A stretch of DNA of 64,000 bases from Verrucomicrobiaceae bacterium UBA2429 (GCA_002343505.1 DDQZ01000056.1:1-64000); one strand, 5' to 3'. Shown: positions 1-9,200, counted from the stretch's first letter. Program-made: numbers and translations. Notes: generated by a model not told the origin, from the letters alone.

Positions 1-88
1 CGGCTACCCCGCCCCCATCGTGGACCACGCCGCCGAGCGGGACCGCACCCTCGCCCTCTTCGCCCGCCACAAAGAGCAGCGCCGCTGA
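1..88 (+). CDS. phrB: Deoxyribodipyrimidine photolyase, C-terminal end (partial)
   Basis: Only the last 28 codons are present, read from base 2 to a TGA at 86-88. The peptide begins GYPAPIVDHAAERDRTLALF. This matches the conserved end of the FAD-binding domain of CPD photolyases, where YP-x-PIV-[DE]H-x-x-AR-x-[RK]-[AT]-L is typical. The enzyme repairs UV-induced pyrimidine dimers using light and FADH-. The FAD and antenna regions lie outside the window, so the call rests on the tail alone. A cryptochrome-like relative is possible. Confidence 0.7.
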   Translation, partial: GYPAPIVDHAAERDRTLALFARHKEQRR

Positions 89-359
89 CTTTTCCCAGCA
101 TCCGCAGAGGTGAGCGTGCTCCATACCACCCGGCATTCAAAAGACTCAAACGCTTTTTGCAAAGCATCCCGTCAGGTTCATCAACCAGCCAAACGAGCGG
201 AAGCGTCGGCAAATGAGAGATGCACGCCCCATGACACATGGCGCCAACCCGGCCGTGTTGTTTTGCTTGCCCGTTTGTCTTCGGTTGTTTTAGCATTTTC
301 AAATCAGGCAAACGCAATGCTTTTGTTTGAATCAGGAAATCTTGGACTCCCCTTGTCGC

Positions 360-3300
360 ATGCAAACAATCTCCCCGGAAAATCCATCAGTGAATCTGCT
401 GGCAATGCAAAGGTTGATCAGAGTGTTGAACAGCGGAACCTCTCGAAATCAGGTGCTCAAAGAGCTGCTAAAGGAGATACGAGGCGTCGTTCCCGCGCAA
501 AACATCGCCTTGTTTGAGGTGGATCCGGATGATTTGGAGCAAATGTATTTGGCGGCTTCGGTGAAAGAACAACAGTCCCGAGGCTTCAGGGTGGTGCTTT
601 CGACGATGAGCAAGCTGGGAAAAGGCATCACAGCCTGGTGCGCGAGCCAAAAAACGCCGGGGAAACTGAATTCTGAGGGCCTAAAGGAGAATGCATACCA
701 CTCCAAAAGCGTGCCCATCCATTTGGGAGGGCAGCCTCTGCATAACATTTTATGGGTTCCTTTGCTGAGCGATGAGGGCGCTTTCCTGGGGTTGTTGAAA
801 TGTGAAAACAAACTAGACAAACAGGGCAAGCCCGCATCCCGCGCCTCATTCACTGATGAAGATCTCCGGCTGGCCACTGAGTTTCAGCCCCTGTTGACAC
901 TTGCCCTGCTCTGGCCCTACCCCCAGTCCGCGAGACGCCTGGAGGCGAGGAATGTGGCGCGCCGCATCGCCATGCGGCAACTGCGTGAAAACAACAATCC
1001 CAGCCAGACATTCCAGCTCGTCATCGCATCGGCGGTGAAAATCATCAAAGCAGACAGGGGTGACCTGGCCTGGTGGAAAGGCAAACAACACGCGCTGGTT
1101 TACGCGGCGGTGGAAAACGGCGCGCCGGACTGCGCCAGCATCAAGCCCGGCTCCATCGTGCATGAGAATTCCTTCATGCGCGCCGTCTTTCAGGATTTGG
1201 AAAACGACCATAGTGTGGATGGCAAGGTCCATCTAAGAACTGAAAACTACATCAAAGCCGATGAGAGAGTGCGCAGCGAACTGGCTGTGCGCATTGACTT
1301 GCATGGGAATCCCGCAGGTGTGATCAACATCGAGTCCTTCAAAGAGTCATATTTCGATGACGAGCATGTCGAAACCCTTCGCGACCTCGCGCAGGCGGCT
1401 TCCATTGCCATCCAGAATGCTCAGTTCAATCAACTGCTTCAACGCGCTCTCATTTACCCTCCCACAAAACCGGAGACAAGGCTTCAACCTATCCTGGAAG
1501 GCATCCTCGAAACTCTGGGCTATGACGCCGGCCTGGTTTACAGGCATGAGCCGTCCTGGAACTGGCTGCGCGTGGCCGCCTATGTGGCCGCCCCGGACAT
1601 TGAAGCCGTGCCAGCGGACTTCAAGCACAAACTGGACAAGCCCTCTTTTGCCCGACAGGTCTTTGAGCTTACCAGAAAGAACGGTCAGGATGACTGGCTG
1701 ACATGCCTTGATCCCCGCGGTGAAACCTCGGTGGACCAGGAGGCGCTCAAGGTGTGGAAGATACAGGGGCCACTATTCGGTTTCCCGCTGCGCTTCAGAG
1801 GCAAGCCGGTGGGCTGCATTGTGCTGTGGACCATTGACCGGCCCGCTCCCAGGCACCAGCAGGCCGAGCGCTATGTGCGGATTTTTCAACGGCTCGCCGC
1901 GGCACGCATTCATCTTTGGAACATCAACGCCGAGCTTCTTGAAAAGAAGGTCTTTTTCGAGGCTCTCAGCGGTTCGTTCATGATCTTCACCAAGCGCGAG
2001 GAATCAGCCTGGGGAGAGAACGACAGGCCGCAAGAAGTCTCCGCCAGCCAGCCCAGGATCGTTTTTGAATGGGCCAACGAGCAGTTTTTGACTCATGTGG
2101 GAAAAGAAATTCTCGACAGGAAGGGTTCCCTGGAGGGACTCACGGACTGGGATATTTTCAAGTCGGAGGCCGCCGAATACTACCGCGATGACCTGAAAAC
2201 CCTGGGCTATCATGAAACTGGAAAGCAGCAACCCAGGGTGGATGGAAAGCTGGAGCGCCACACTCGTCCGCGTGACAATGCTGACATGCAGGTGCGAGTC
2301 TGGAAAACCTGCTTCACAGGGGCCGATAAAAAACGCCGCATCCTCGTATTTTTCTGGGACCGAACTGACACCTACAAGATCGAATTGGAAAACCAGCTGT
2401 GGTCGGACGATTTTTTTCACCGGGTCTCATCGTGCTTCCGCCAGATCAGCCACTTGCTCCCAGGGCAACGCGGCACCTCCGGACAGGAGACCCTGGCTGC
2501 GGGCGCGCTGGAAAAAATCAATGCCAGCATTCAATACACAGACCGTCTTGTCAGGCTGCTTTATGAAAGAAGCGGCAAGGATGAGGTGGAGATTAAACCC
2601 TTTTTCACGGAGGCGACAGAGTTGGTCTCCAACATTTACCGTTCTGCGAAGAACTCCAATGTCACGCTGCAAAGCGAATTCTGTGAGGGGACCTTCCCCT
2701 GGTCCAAGGCGCGCGCCTGTGTTCGTGTGCTGGTCGAGCTGCTCTCCAATTCCTACCTTTGGGCGGCTGACTCCACCTCTGTGGGAGGCTCGTTCCAGAT
2801 TCGCTGCGTTCTCAAGCATGTGGATGGAGGACATGAGCTTACCATCTCCGACAACGGCCACCCGTTGACACAGGCCGTGCTGCGCGAGGCTGAGCCGCAT
2901 AAAGGCCTCGGCATTGTCAAACGCCTGGTTACTGACAGCCTCGGCGGGCGCATTGATTACCAGGAAACTGCCGGTGACGGCTGCGGGCCGGGCAACACAT
3001 TCCGGCTCTACCTGCCCGATTCCCGTCAGCCCGCCCCGCCTTTGAACGTGTCCGAAGACGGTCACAGCCCTCACATTTTGTTTGTGGACGATGACGCTGA
3101 TGACGCCGCCATTTACATCCAGGCATTGCGCAGGGAAGGCTATCGAGTCACCGGCCCGGTGGCCACGCTAAAGGAAGCGCACGAGATCCTCGCCGCCGGG
3201 AGAGTGTCACTGATCGTGCTGGACATCTCGTTGGGTGACAAACCCACGGCCGGGATAGAACTGGCCAAGGAAATCCGCAAAAAAATGCAGCCAGGTTCCA

Positions 3301-3938
3301 CCATGCCGATCATTTTCTTCACCAAACACAGCGCCGGCCACAGATGGGTTGACGAAGCCAAGCGCATCGAAGGTTCGTTTGTGCTGGTGAAACATGCCAA
3401 CAGAGTCGCAGAAGATCTGGTCTTGACGGTTTACAGCCGGCTGCGAGACCGCATCTCTGGCAATGTCCTGTTCGTCTGCTATTCCCACAATCAAAAGGAA
3501 ATCATGAACAAGCTTCACATGCATTTGAAAGCGCAGCAGATCGAGCAGGCGCTGGAAATCAAACTCTGGGTGGACACTGAAATCCCAAGCGGAGATGATT
3601 GGTTTGAGCGGATCAAGCAGGCGCTAGATGCCTCCATCGCCGCAGTTTTGCTGGTGGATGTTGATTTCATGAATTCGGCATTCATCCAACATCACGAACT
3701 GCCGGCTTTGCTGAACAGGGAGAGAAGCAAGAACAAGAGCATATTCCCCATCATGGCCAGCCAAACCGGAACCAAGCTGAATGGAGATGGTGATCTGCGC
3801 ATGCTCAACTTCATGGCTGAAACCGAGCAACGCCCGCTCGACACCCTGACTCCAGCAGAATTGTCTCAAAAGCTCGCCGAAATCGCCGGGAAAATTCGCA
3901 CGGACCTTGGCTGGCACATCGGCAAGCGTGGAATCTGA
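360..3938 (+). CDS. GAF/PAS sensor histidine kinase-like protein with receiver and C-terminal TIR domain
   Basis: About 1192 residues from ATG 360; an in-frame TTG at 327 would add 11. No signal peptide or membrane segment is seen, so it is probably cytoplasmic. Order of parts (approximate, from ATG 360): three GAF-like modules (10-185, 205-355, 365-530); a PAS-like module (535-680); a HisKA_2-like helix with FFHRVSSCFRQIS, whose His is about residue 687; an HATPase domain with ELLSNS (N box), ISDNG (G1) and KGLGIVKRL (G2); a receiver domain with the acidic pocket FVDDDADD, the phospho-acceptor in LDISLGD, FFTKHS and VLVK; then a TIR domain from about 1035 (FVCYSH, LWVDTEIPSGDDWFE, LLVDVDFMNS, HHELPALL). 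Glu in HHELP sits where NADase TIRs have the catalytic Glu. The gene stands alone, 27 bases from a convergent neighbour. Its base composition is less GC-rich than the genes that follow. The output of the TIR domain is unknown. Confidence 0.85.
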   Translation: MQTISPENPSVNLLAMQRLIRVLNSGTSRNQVLKELLKEIRGVVPAQNIALFEVDPDDLEQMYLAASVKEQQSRGFRVVLSTMSKLGKGITAWCASQKTPGKLNSEGLKENAYHSKSVPIHLGGQPLHNILWVPLLSDEGAFLGLLKCENKLDKQGKPASRASFTDEDLRLATEFQPLLTLALLWPYPQSARRLEARNVARRIAMRQLRENNNPSQTFQLVIASAVKIIKADRGDLAWWKGKQHALVYAAVENGAPDCASIKPGSIVHENSFMRAVFQDLENDHSVDGKVHLRTENYIKADERVRSELAVRIDLHGNPAGVINIESFKESYFDDEHVETLRDLAQAASIAIQNAQFNQLLQRALIYPPTKPETRLQPILEGILETLGYDAGLVYRHEPSWNWLRVAAYVAAPDIEAVPADFKHKLDKPSFARQVFELTRKNGQDDWLTCLDPRGETSVDQEALKVWKIQGPLFGFPLRFRGKPVGCIVLWTIDRPAPRHQQAERYVRIFQRLAAARIHLWNINAELLEKKVFFEALSGSFMIFTKREESAWGENDRPQEVSASQPRIVFEWANEQFLTHVGKEILDRKGSLEGLTDWDIFKSEAAEYYRDDLKTLGYHETGKQQPRVDGKLERHTRPRDNADMQVRVWKTCFTGADKKRRILVFFWDRTDTYKIELENQLWSDDFFHRVSSCFRQISHLLPGQRGTSGQETLAAGALEKINASIQYTDRLVRLLYERSGKDEVEIKPFFTEATELVSNIYRSAKNSNVTLQSEFCEGTFPWSKARACVRVLVELLSNSYLWAADSTSVGGSFQIRCVLKHVDGGHELTISDNGHPLTQAVLREAEPHKGLGIVKRLVTDSLGGRIDYQETAGDGCGPGNTFRLYLPDSRQPAPPLNVSEDGHSPHILFVDDDADDAAIYIQALRREGYRVTGPVATLKEAHEILAAGRVSLIVLDISLGDKPTAGIELAKEIRKKMQPGSTMPIIFFTKHSAGHRWVDEAKRIEGSFVLVKHANRVAEDLVLTVYSRLRDRISGNVLFVCYSHNQKEIMNKLHMHLKAQQIEQALEIKLWVDTEIPSGDDWFERIKQALDASIAAVLLVDVDFMNSAFIQHHELPALLNRERSKNKSIFPIMASQTGTKLNGDGDLRMLNFMAETEQRPLDTLTPAELSQKLAEIAGKIRTDLGWHIGKRGI

Positions 3939-3965
3939 AAGGTCCGCTCAAGTGAGACTTCCTGT

Positions 3966-4946
3966 TCACACAACTCCGTTCACCACATTGAACAGGGGCG
4001 CGCCGGTGACGGCGGCAAGAGCGATGCGGGCGGAGGTGCGGCTCATTTCGACGACGGACATGCCGCTGTAGTAGGCGGCGTGGCAGGTGACGATGAGGTT
4101 GGGCGTGGCGGCCTCCTCGGGAGTGCGCAGGGGCTCGTCCTCGATGACGTCAAGACCGGCTCCGGCGATGCGGCCCTCGAGCAGGGCGGCGAGGAGGGCG
4201 GTCTTGTCTATGAGACCGCCGCGGGCGGTGTTCACGACGTGGGCGGACTCCGGGAGCAATGCCAGTTCGCGCGCGCCGATGAGGTGGCGCGTGGTGTCAT
4301 TCAATGGGCAGTGGAGGGAGAGCACGCCGGCCTGCATGAGCAGCTCATCAAGGCTCCGGGCACGCTCGATGCCGAGGGCCTTGTCCGCTCCGTTGGGCAG
4401 GCAGGGATCATAAAAAACGACACGAAAGCCGAGCGCTTTGGCGCGCAAGGCGGTGGCGGTGCCGATCCGGCCAAGGCCGACGATGCCGAAGTTCAGGCCG
4501 CGCAAGCGGCGCAGCTTCCCGCGCACCTTGATCTCCCAGCCGAGCGCCTTGGCCTCGGCATCGAGCGGGAAAAGCTGACGGCAGAGCGCGAGCGCGAGCG
4601 CGATGGCGTGGTCGGCCACCTCCTCGGTGCCGTAGTCGGGCACGTTGCAGACGGGAATGCCGCGCGCGCGGGCGGCGGTGGTGTCCACACTGTCATAACC
4701 GACGCCGTTGCGGATGATGGCGCGGCATTTGACGAGGCGGGAGATGCCGCGGGCTGTGAGTGGCATGTTGTGCCAGAGGATGATGGCATCAGCGCCGGCG
4801 GCCTCGTCGTCGAGGTCGGCGTCGGTGTCACAGAGGTGGCGGGTAAGGCGGGCGGTGGAGCCGATGACGGAACGCTCGATGGAGCAGTCGTCGTCACCCT
4901 GCGGGGAGGCGCGCCAGTCTATGACGGCGATGTGTGGAAGGCTCAT
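3966..4946 (-). CDS. D-2-hydroxyacid dehydrogenase (CtBP-like), NAD-binding
   Basis: 326 residues from ATG 4946; an upstream in-frame TTG at 4979 would run into the preceding gene. It is a two-domain dehydrogenase interconverting 2-oxoacids and D-2-hydroxyacids with NAD(P). Visible signatures are RNGVGYDSVD with the substrate-contacting Arg, the Rossmann loop GIVGLGRIGTA, NTARGGLIDKTALL, GAGLDVIEDEPL and the catalytic His in VTCHAAYYS (about residue 289). NVPDYGTEEVADHA resembles the C-terminal-binding-protein branch. The start lies 10 bases after the stop of the serine hydrolase gene, so it is the last gene of a three-gene minus-strand operon. The exact substrate cannot be told. Confidence 0.88.
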   Translation of the reverse strand: MSLPHIAVIDWRASPQGDDDCSIERSVIGSTARLTRHLCDTDADLDDEAAGADAIILWHNMPLTARGISRLVKCRAIIRNGVGYDSVDTTAARARGIPVCNVPDYGTEEVADHAIALALALCRQLFPLDAEAKALGWEIKVRGKLRRLRGLNFGIVGLGRIGTATALRAKALGFRVVFYDPCLPNGADKALGIERARSLDELLMQAGVLSLHCPLNDTTRHLIGARELALLPESAHVVNTARGGLIDKTALLAALLEGRIAGAGLDVIEDEPLRTPEEAATPNLIVTCHAAYYSGMSVVEMSRTSARIALAAVTGAPLFNVVNGVV

Positions 4947-4956
4947 GGTGGAGGGA

Positions 4957-6126
4957 TCATGCGTAGAGCCGCTCGACAATGCCGAGGACTTTGGCGCCGG
5001 GCATGGGGCCGGCCTCCATTTGGTTCATGACATAGGCGAAGGCGAGGCCGTTCTCCGGATCGGCGAAAGCGAGGCTGCCGCCGGCGCCTGGGTGGCCGAA
5101 GGCGGAGAGGGAGGGGCCGAAATGGCGGCGCAGCTTGCCGCCGCCGGACTCCGGGTCGGGGTCCAGCGGGTCCTGCATGACGCCGGCGGCGAAGGCGGCG
5201 GGTGTGAGCAGCACGGCGTCCTCCTCCTGGGAGAGGGTGTGCTGGAGTTGCGCGAGGACGGCGGCTGGCACGAGGCGCGCGCCTCCCCATGAGCCGCCCT
5301 GCGCGAGCATGGCGTAGAATTTGCCAAGGCCGCGCGCGCTGCCGACGCCGCCCATGCTGGCATAGCCGGGGGACCAGAAGGCGGATTGATTGTACTCGCT
5401 GATCGAGCTGAGGCCGAAGGGGCTGCTAAAAGCGCGCTGGGTGAGTGTGCCGGAGGTGTTCCAGGCTTTGAGAAAGGGCTGGTCGCCGCTGGCGATGCTG
5501 ATTTTCCCCGGATGCACGGGTGAGACGCGCGGCCACTGCTGCTCAGGCAGGCCGATCCAAAAGTCGAGATTCATGGGATCGCCAAAAGTGTCGCGAAAGA
5601 ACTGGCCGAGGGAGTCGGCTCCGGTGACGCGGCGGACAATCTCGTCCATGAGGAAGCCGAAGGTGCGGGCGTGGTAACCCTGGCGGGTGCCGGGTTCCCA
5701 GAGCGGGGGCTGCATTTCCAGGGCCTGGATGACGGCGTCGTAATTATAAATGGGCGCTTTTTCATCCAGCGCGCACAAACCGGAGGTGTGGGAGAGCAGG
5801 TGGGCGAAGTGCATGCGCGACTTGCCGCCGCCCACAAACTCAGGCCAGGCCTCGGCCACAGGGCAGTCGAGCGGAAAGCCTGCCTCATGCAGGGCCAGAA
5901 GGCAGCAGACTGCGGCGGGCGCCTTGGTGGCTGAGAAGACAGGAACGAGGGTGTCGCGCTCCCACGGGCGCGCGCCCTGCCTGTCGCGCACGCCATGAGA
6001 GAGGGAGAGGATTTCGACGCCGTTTTGCCAGACGGAGACGGAGGCGCCGAGTTCGCCGCGGGTTTGGAAATTCTCATCAAACCAGCGTGTGGCGGCGTGC
6101 AATGCGGACTGTGAGACGGCGGCCAT
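4957..6126 (-). CDS. Serine hydrolase, beta-lactamase class C/esterase family
   Basis: 389 residues from ATG 6126. The class C penicillin-binding-like fold is shown by the nucleophile motif SATK (Ser about 65, Lys about 68), LSHTSGL, the Tyr motif in GYHARTFGFL, and GHPGAGGSL near the end in place of the KTG loop. Such enzymes are usually esterases or D-aminopeptidase-like hydrolases rather than true beta-lactamases. No signal peptide is visible, which suggests a cytoplasmic enzyme. It sits between a TPR protein gene (15 bases upstream) and a hydroxyacid dehydrogenase gene (10 bases downstream), so the three are probably co-transcribed. The substrate is unknown. Confidence 0.85.
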   Translation of the reverse strand: MAAVSQSALHAATRWFDENFQTRGELGASVSVWQNGVEILSLSHGVRDRQGARPWERDTLVPVFSATKAPAAVCCLLALHEAGFPLDCPVAEAWPEFVGGGKSRMHFAHLLSHTSGLCALDEKAPIYNYDAVIQALEMQPPLWEPGTRQGYHARTFGFLMDEIVRRVTGADSLGQFFRDTFGDPMNLDFWIGLPEQQWPRVSPVHPGKISIASGDQPFLKAWNTSGTLTQRAFSSPFGLSSISEYNQSAFWSPGYASMGGVGSARGLGKFYAMLAQGGSWGGARLVPAAVLAQLQHTLSQEEDAVLLTPAAFAAGVMQDPLDPDPESGGGKLRRHFGPSLSAFGHPGAGGSLAFADPENGLAFAYVMNQMEAGPMPGAKVLGIVERLYA

Positions 6127-6141
6127 GAGGGAAGCGGATAA

Positions 6142-6621
6142 TCAAGCGGTCTCCAGCCGTGGACGCAGGCGGTCCAGGTCGGGATCATGGCGGGCATGGC
6201 CGCGCAGGGTGCCATCCATCTCGAAGGACTGGAGCAGGAGGGCGACAGCTTTTTCCTCCTCGCCGAGGCAGGCGAGGTAGCAGCCTAGATTGTAATAATA
6301 GACGGGCTTGGTCTTGAGGCTGGCGGGGCCGCGGGCGAGGATGTCGAGCGCCTCGCGCGTGCGGCCCAGCTCGTGCAGGCAGAAGGCGGCATGGATGAAT
6401 CCGCCGGCCTGGCGCGGTTCGAGCCGGCAGAGCTTTTCGGCGACGACAAGGGCGTCCCCCCAGCGCTTTTGCTCCATGAGGCAGAGCAGGCTGATCTCAA
6501 TGACATCGCCGCGCTCGAAGGCTTCCTTCGGCAGATGGCGCATCTCCTCCGCGGCCTCCGCGTGGAGACCGAGTTCGAGGTAGCCCTGGGCGGCCATGAC
6601 GCGCCTTTCCAGATCGTTCAT
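6142..6621 (-). CDS. TPR-containing protein
   Basis: 159 residues from ATG 6621 (MNDLERRVMAAQ); a TTG six codons earlier is less likely. The sequence is a run of amphipathic helix pairs typical of tetratricopeptide repeats, for example AQGYLELGLHAEAAEEMRHL, FCLHELGRTREALDIL and YYNLGCYLACLGEEEKAVAL. TPR proteins are scaffolds without catalytic activity of their own. There is no signal peptide. It is the first gene of the operon with the serine hydrolase and the dehydrogenase, and it is divergent from folC across about 150 bases that must hold both promoters. I could not pick out a convincing promoter there. Confidence 0.75.
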   Translation of the reverse strand: MNDLERRVMAAQGYLELGLHAEAAEEMRHLPKEAFERGDVIEISLLCLMEQKRWGDALVVAEKLCRLEPRQAGGFIHAAFCLHELGRTREALDILARGPASLKTKPVYYYNLGCYLACLGEEEKAVALLLQSFEMDGTLRGHARHDPDLDRLRPRLETA

Positions 6622-6768
6622 CGCGCGATGAGAACGCAAAGCGGCGGCGGCGACAAGATTTTTGTCAGGCTTTGTGGGGCGGAAGTTTCGGAGCGTGTTT
6701 TTGGAGGCGGCGCGGATTTGTCATGGCAGGCTGGCGCGGGCGCGGCATGCTGCGGCGCGCACACAAGC

Positions 6769-8016
6769 ATGATGAACGACAGCTCCCCCGCTCCGGCCTG
6801 CCTGACGCCGAATCTGGACTGGCTCTACGGCACGCAGCTTTACGGCATGAAACCGGGGCTGGACAACACACGGCGGCTGCTGGAGGAAACCGGGCTGCCG
6901 GGCGCGGGCGTGAGATTCCTGCATGTGGCGGGCACCAACGGCAAAGGCTCCACCTGCGCCTTCATGCACTCCATGCTGGGCGCGGCGGGCGTCCGCGCGG
7001 GCTTGTTCACCTCGCCGCATCTGGTGCGCTTCAACGAGCGCATCCGCGACACGGAGCGCGAGATCACGGATGCGGAGATCGAGTCCGGCCTGGCGCGCAT
7101 CCGGGCGCTCGCCGCTGACTGGCAGCCCCACCCGACGTTTTTCGAGATCACGCTGGCGCTTGCCCTGGACTGGTTCCAGGCGCGCGGGCTGGAGTGGGTG
7201 GTCCTGGAGACGGGGCTGGGCGGCCGTCTCGACGCCACAAACGTGGTCACGCCGGAAGTGGCGGTGATCACGCGCATCGGCATGGACCACATGGCGCAGC
7301 TCGGCGGCACGCTGGCGGAGATCGCGGCGGAAAAGGCGGGCATCATCAAAGCCGGGGTGCCGGTGGTGACGGGCCCGCAGGAGCCGGAGGCGCTGCGCGT
7401 CATCAAGTCGGCGGCGCGGTCGAAAAAAGCGCCGCTCATCGTGGTGGACGCGCCAGTAAATGAAGTCCCGCTCGGTCTGTCAGGACCGCATCAAGGCTGG
7501 AACGCCGCGCTGGCGGTCGCAGCCCTGCGCGAGACGGGCCTGCCGCTGCCCGCGCTGGTGATGGAGCAGGGACTGCGGGAGACGGTGTGGCCGGCGCGGT
7601 TTCAGAGCTTTGGCCAAGGCCGCGTCATTCTGGATGGCGCGCACAATCCGGATGCGGCGCGGGCATTGACGGAGGCATGGCGCGCGGCTTTTCCCGAAGA
7701 GAAAGCGGTGGTGGTCTTTGGCGGATCGAGCGGCAAGGACCACGCGGAGACGCTGCTGCCGCTCATGGAAATCTCCGCGCGCTGGGTGCTCACGGGCTTC
7801 GATTCCCCGCGCAGCGTGCCTTTGCCCGTGCTGGAAGAAGCCTTCCTCGCCGCCGGCGGCGAGGCGCGATTGTGCGAGCAGGCGCGGACCTTGCCCGAGG
7901 CGCTGGCCCTCGCATCGCGCCATGGAGCGCGGGTGCTCATCTGCGGCTCCCTCTTCCTCGCGGGGGAATACCTGGCCCTGCGCGCGCAGGAGAGGCACCA
8001 GCCCAGCGAGCAGTAA
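6769..8016 (+). CDS. folC: Bifunctional folylpolyglutamate synthase/dihydrofolate synthase
   Basis: 415 residues. The start is placed at tandem ATGs 6769/6772 because family N-termini begin shortly before the LYGTQLYGMKPGL stretch; the open frame extends further upstream without homology-like sequence. The enzyme adds Glu to dihydropteroate and folates with ATP. Motifs are the P-loop HVAGTNGKGSTCAFMHSML, FTSPHLVRFNERI, ETGLGGRLDATNVV, ITRIGMDHMAQLGGTLAEIA, AEKAGIIK and ILDGAHNPDAA, all in the order expected for Mur-ligase-type FolC. Length is normal. The stop is followed within six bases by a heptamer repeat tract. Confidence 0.93.
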   Translation: MMNDSSPAPACLTPNLDWLYGTQLYGMKPGLDNTRRLLEETGLPGAGVRFLHVAGTNGKGSTCAFMHSMLGAAGVRAGLFTSPHLVRFNERIRDTEREITDAEIESGLARIRALAADWQPHPTFFEITLALALDWFQARGLEWVVLETGLGGRLDATNVVTPEVAVITRIGMDHMAQLGGTLAEIAAEKAGIIKAGVPVVTGPQEPEALRVIKSAARSKKAPLIVVDAPVNEVPLGLSGPHQGWNAALAVAALRETGLPLPALVMEQGLRETVWPARFQSFGQGRVILDGAHNPDAARALTEAWRAAFPEEKAVVVFGGSSGKDHAETLLPLMEISARWVLTGFDSPRSVPLPVLEEAFLAAGGEARLCEQARTLPEALALASRHGARVLICGSLFLAGEYLALRAQERHQPSEQ

Positions 8017-8022
8017 GGGGAA

Positions 8023-8092
8023 AAAATCGAAAATCGAAAATCGAAAATCGAAAATCGAAAATTGAGCTTCGAGCTTCGAGCTTCGAATTTCG
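8023..8092. repeat. Heptamer tandem repeat, ten units
   Basis: Ten consecutive 7-base units: AAAATCG five times, then AAAATTG, AGCTTCG three times and AATTTCG. It starts six bases after the folC stop. Further two-unit heptads (ATTTCGG, GTTTCGG) lie at 8381-8394. The same style of heptad occurs at 10138-10165 and 55143-55177, so this is a dispersed class rather than a single accident. Short heptamer tracts of this general kind are known as STRRs in cyanobacteria; the link to those is inference. Confidence 0.85.
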
Positions 8093-8631
8093 ATTGCCCT
8101 CACACTCCCGCCGCGTCAGCGGGGCACGAGTGCCAATGTCCAGGCACCGCGACCCGCGTTTCAGGGTGCTGGGCGGAGCCAATGAAATGAGCGCCTGAGC
8201 CGGAATCCGGGAATGAATGGCCGCAAAAAAGCTCAAAAAGCCGCAAAAAGAAAGTCTCCCACTCGTCCTGGACTTCCCGGCCTCCAAGCAGCGGCACAGG
8301 CAGCCTCGACTCCGCCCAGCGCCTCCCCCACCAGCCAGCCAGCCCGCCACCTCCCCGCCTTTTCGGCGGGCGTCTCTTGGATTTCGGGTTTCGGGCAACA
8401 AACTCCACATACTTCGTTCATGAATGATCAGGCAAGCCGGGGAATCACGATATTTCACAGCAAAATATCAGTTGCTCCAGATGCCTGGATTTTCTGGATC
8501 AGAAAACTATGAAGAGACACGAGTCAAACTCGCAAAAGACATTGACAGTCAAGGCTTGGATGACCAGGCTCCGCGAGAAAAACATGCCAACATAGCGCCT
8601 CCAAGCGATATCACATCACACGAATCACACT
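8093..8631. other. Intergenic stretch without a convincing gene
   Basis: Between the heptamer tract and the first cassette-like ORF I find no ORF with protein-like composition. The stretch holds a duplicated GCCGCAAAAA motif around 8219-8260 and two heptads (ATTTCGG, GTTTCGG) at 8381-8394. Its right end carries CACTGTTCGG (GTT at 8632-8634), similar to the GTT ends of the two attC-like hairpins downstream. An upstream partner arm for this end is not clear; CTTGGA/TCCAAG is the best pairing I can see. Confidence 0.6.
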
Positions 8632-8644
8632 GTTCGGTAAGAAT

Positions 8645-9193
8645 ATGAAGCCCATGCTCATCAGCCTCGCGTTGGCGACATCGCTCTTCGCTGGCGAAGT
8701 GCCGGAAGACGTGAGAACCGCATCCCCGAACGGGGCATTTCAGGTGCGACTGGTGAAGGTGGCTGATACGAATACGAGGCGGCTGGAGATTACCCAGAAG
8801 GACGGAAAGACACTGTATAGTTCTCCGCGTCAAATGGACGGAACTGATATTCTTGATTTTTACGACGACCACCTCCGTTGGAGTCCCGATTCGCGGATTC
8901 TCGCGATTTCAGCCGGATACTCGAAGTTGTTTCGGACCTACCTTTTCGCTTGGGACGGGAAGTCCTTTCACCAGATTACGATGCCTGAGATCGCTGCGGG
9001 ACAGGACAATCCTTGGGTTTATCCCACGGAATGGAGAGGCAATCACACTCTGCATTTGAAGTTCAATGGGCCGCACGCAGGAAAGGCTAGCGACAGTGGT
9101 TATGATGGAACGGCCGTCGTGCAAGTTGATCTCCAGGCAAAGAAAGCGAAGAAGCTTTCCGAGGAAGTGAAGTTCCATGATCTCAAACAATAG
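8645..9193 (+). CDS. Hypothetical secreted protein (cassette-like gene)
   Basis: 182 residues with a short Sec signal (MKPMLISLALATSLFAGEVP, cleavage probably after LFAG). The mature part reads like a fragment of a beta-propeller or TolB-like fold: LRWSPDSRILAISAGYS and YLFAWDGKSFHQITMPE. It contains only one or two such blades, so a full propeller is not expected. I do not recognise a family. Base composition is visibly AT-richer than folC upstream. The ATG lies 11 bases after a CTGTT junction and the stop is followed by an attC-like hairpin, which is the layout of an integron gene cassette. Function unknown. Confidence 0.7.
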   Translation: MKPMLISLALATSLFAGEVPEDVRTASPNGAFQVRLVKVADTNTRRLEITQKDGKTLYSSPRQMDGTDILDFYDDHLRWSPDSRILAISAGYSKLFRTYLFAWDGKSFHQITMPEIAAGQDNPWVYPTEWRGNHTLHLKFNGPHAGKASDSGYDGTAVVQVDLQAKKAKKLSEEVKFHDLKQ

Positions 9194-9200
9194 AAGAAAC

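Noticed and set aside
110..517. Open frame of 135 codons on the plus strand before the TIR protein gene
   Set aside because: Low-complexity, basic composition with no motif; it overlaps the start of the real gene in another frame.
4080..5030. Long plus-strand open frame opposite the hydroxyacid dehydrogenase gene
   Set aside because: Gly/Ala/Val-rich antisense shadow of a well-supported gene; a high-GC codon effect.
8424..8648. Open frame of 74 codons upstream of the first cassette-like gene
   Set aside because: No start signal, no motif; it overlaps the next gene's start and may be degenerate cassette DNA.
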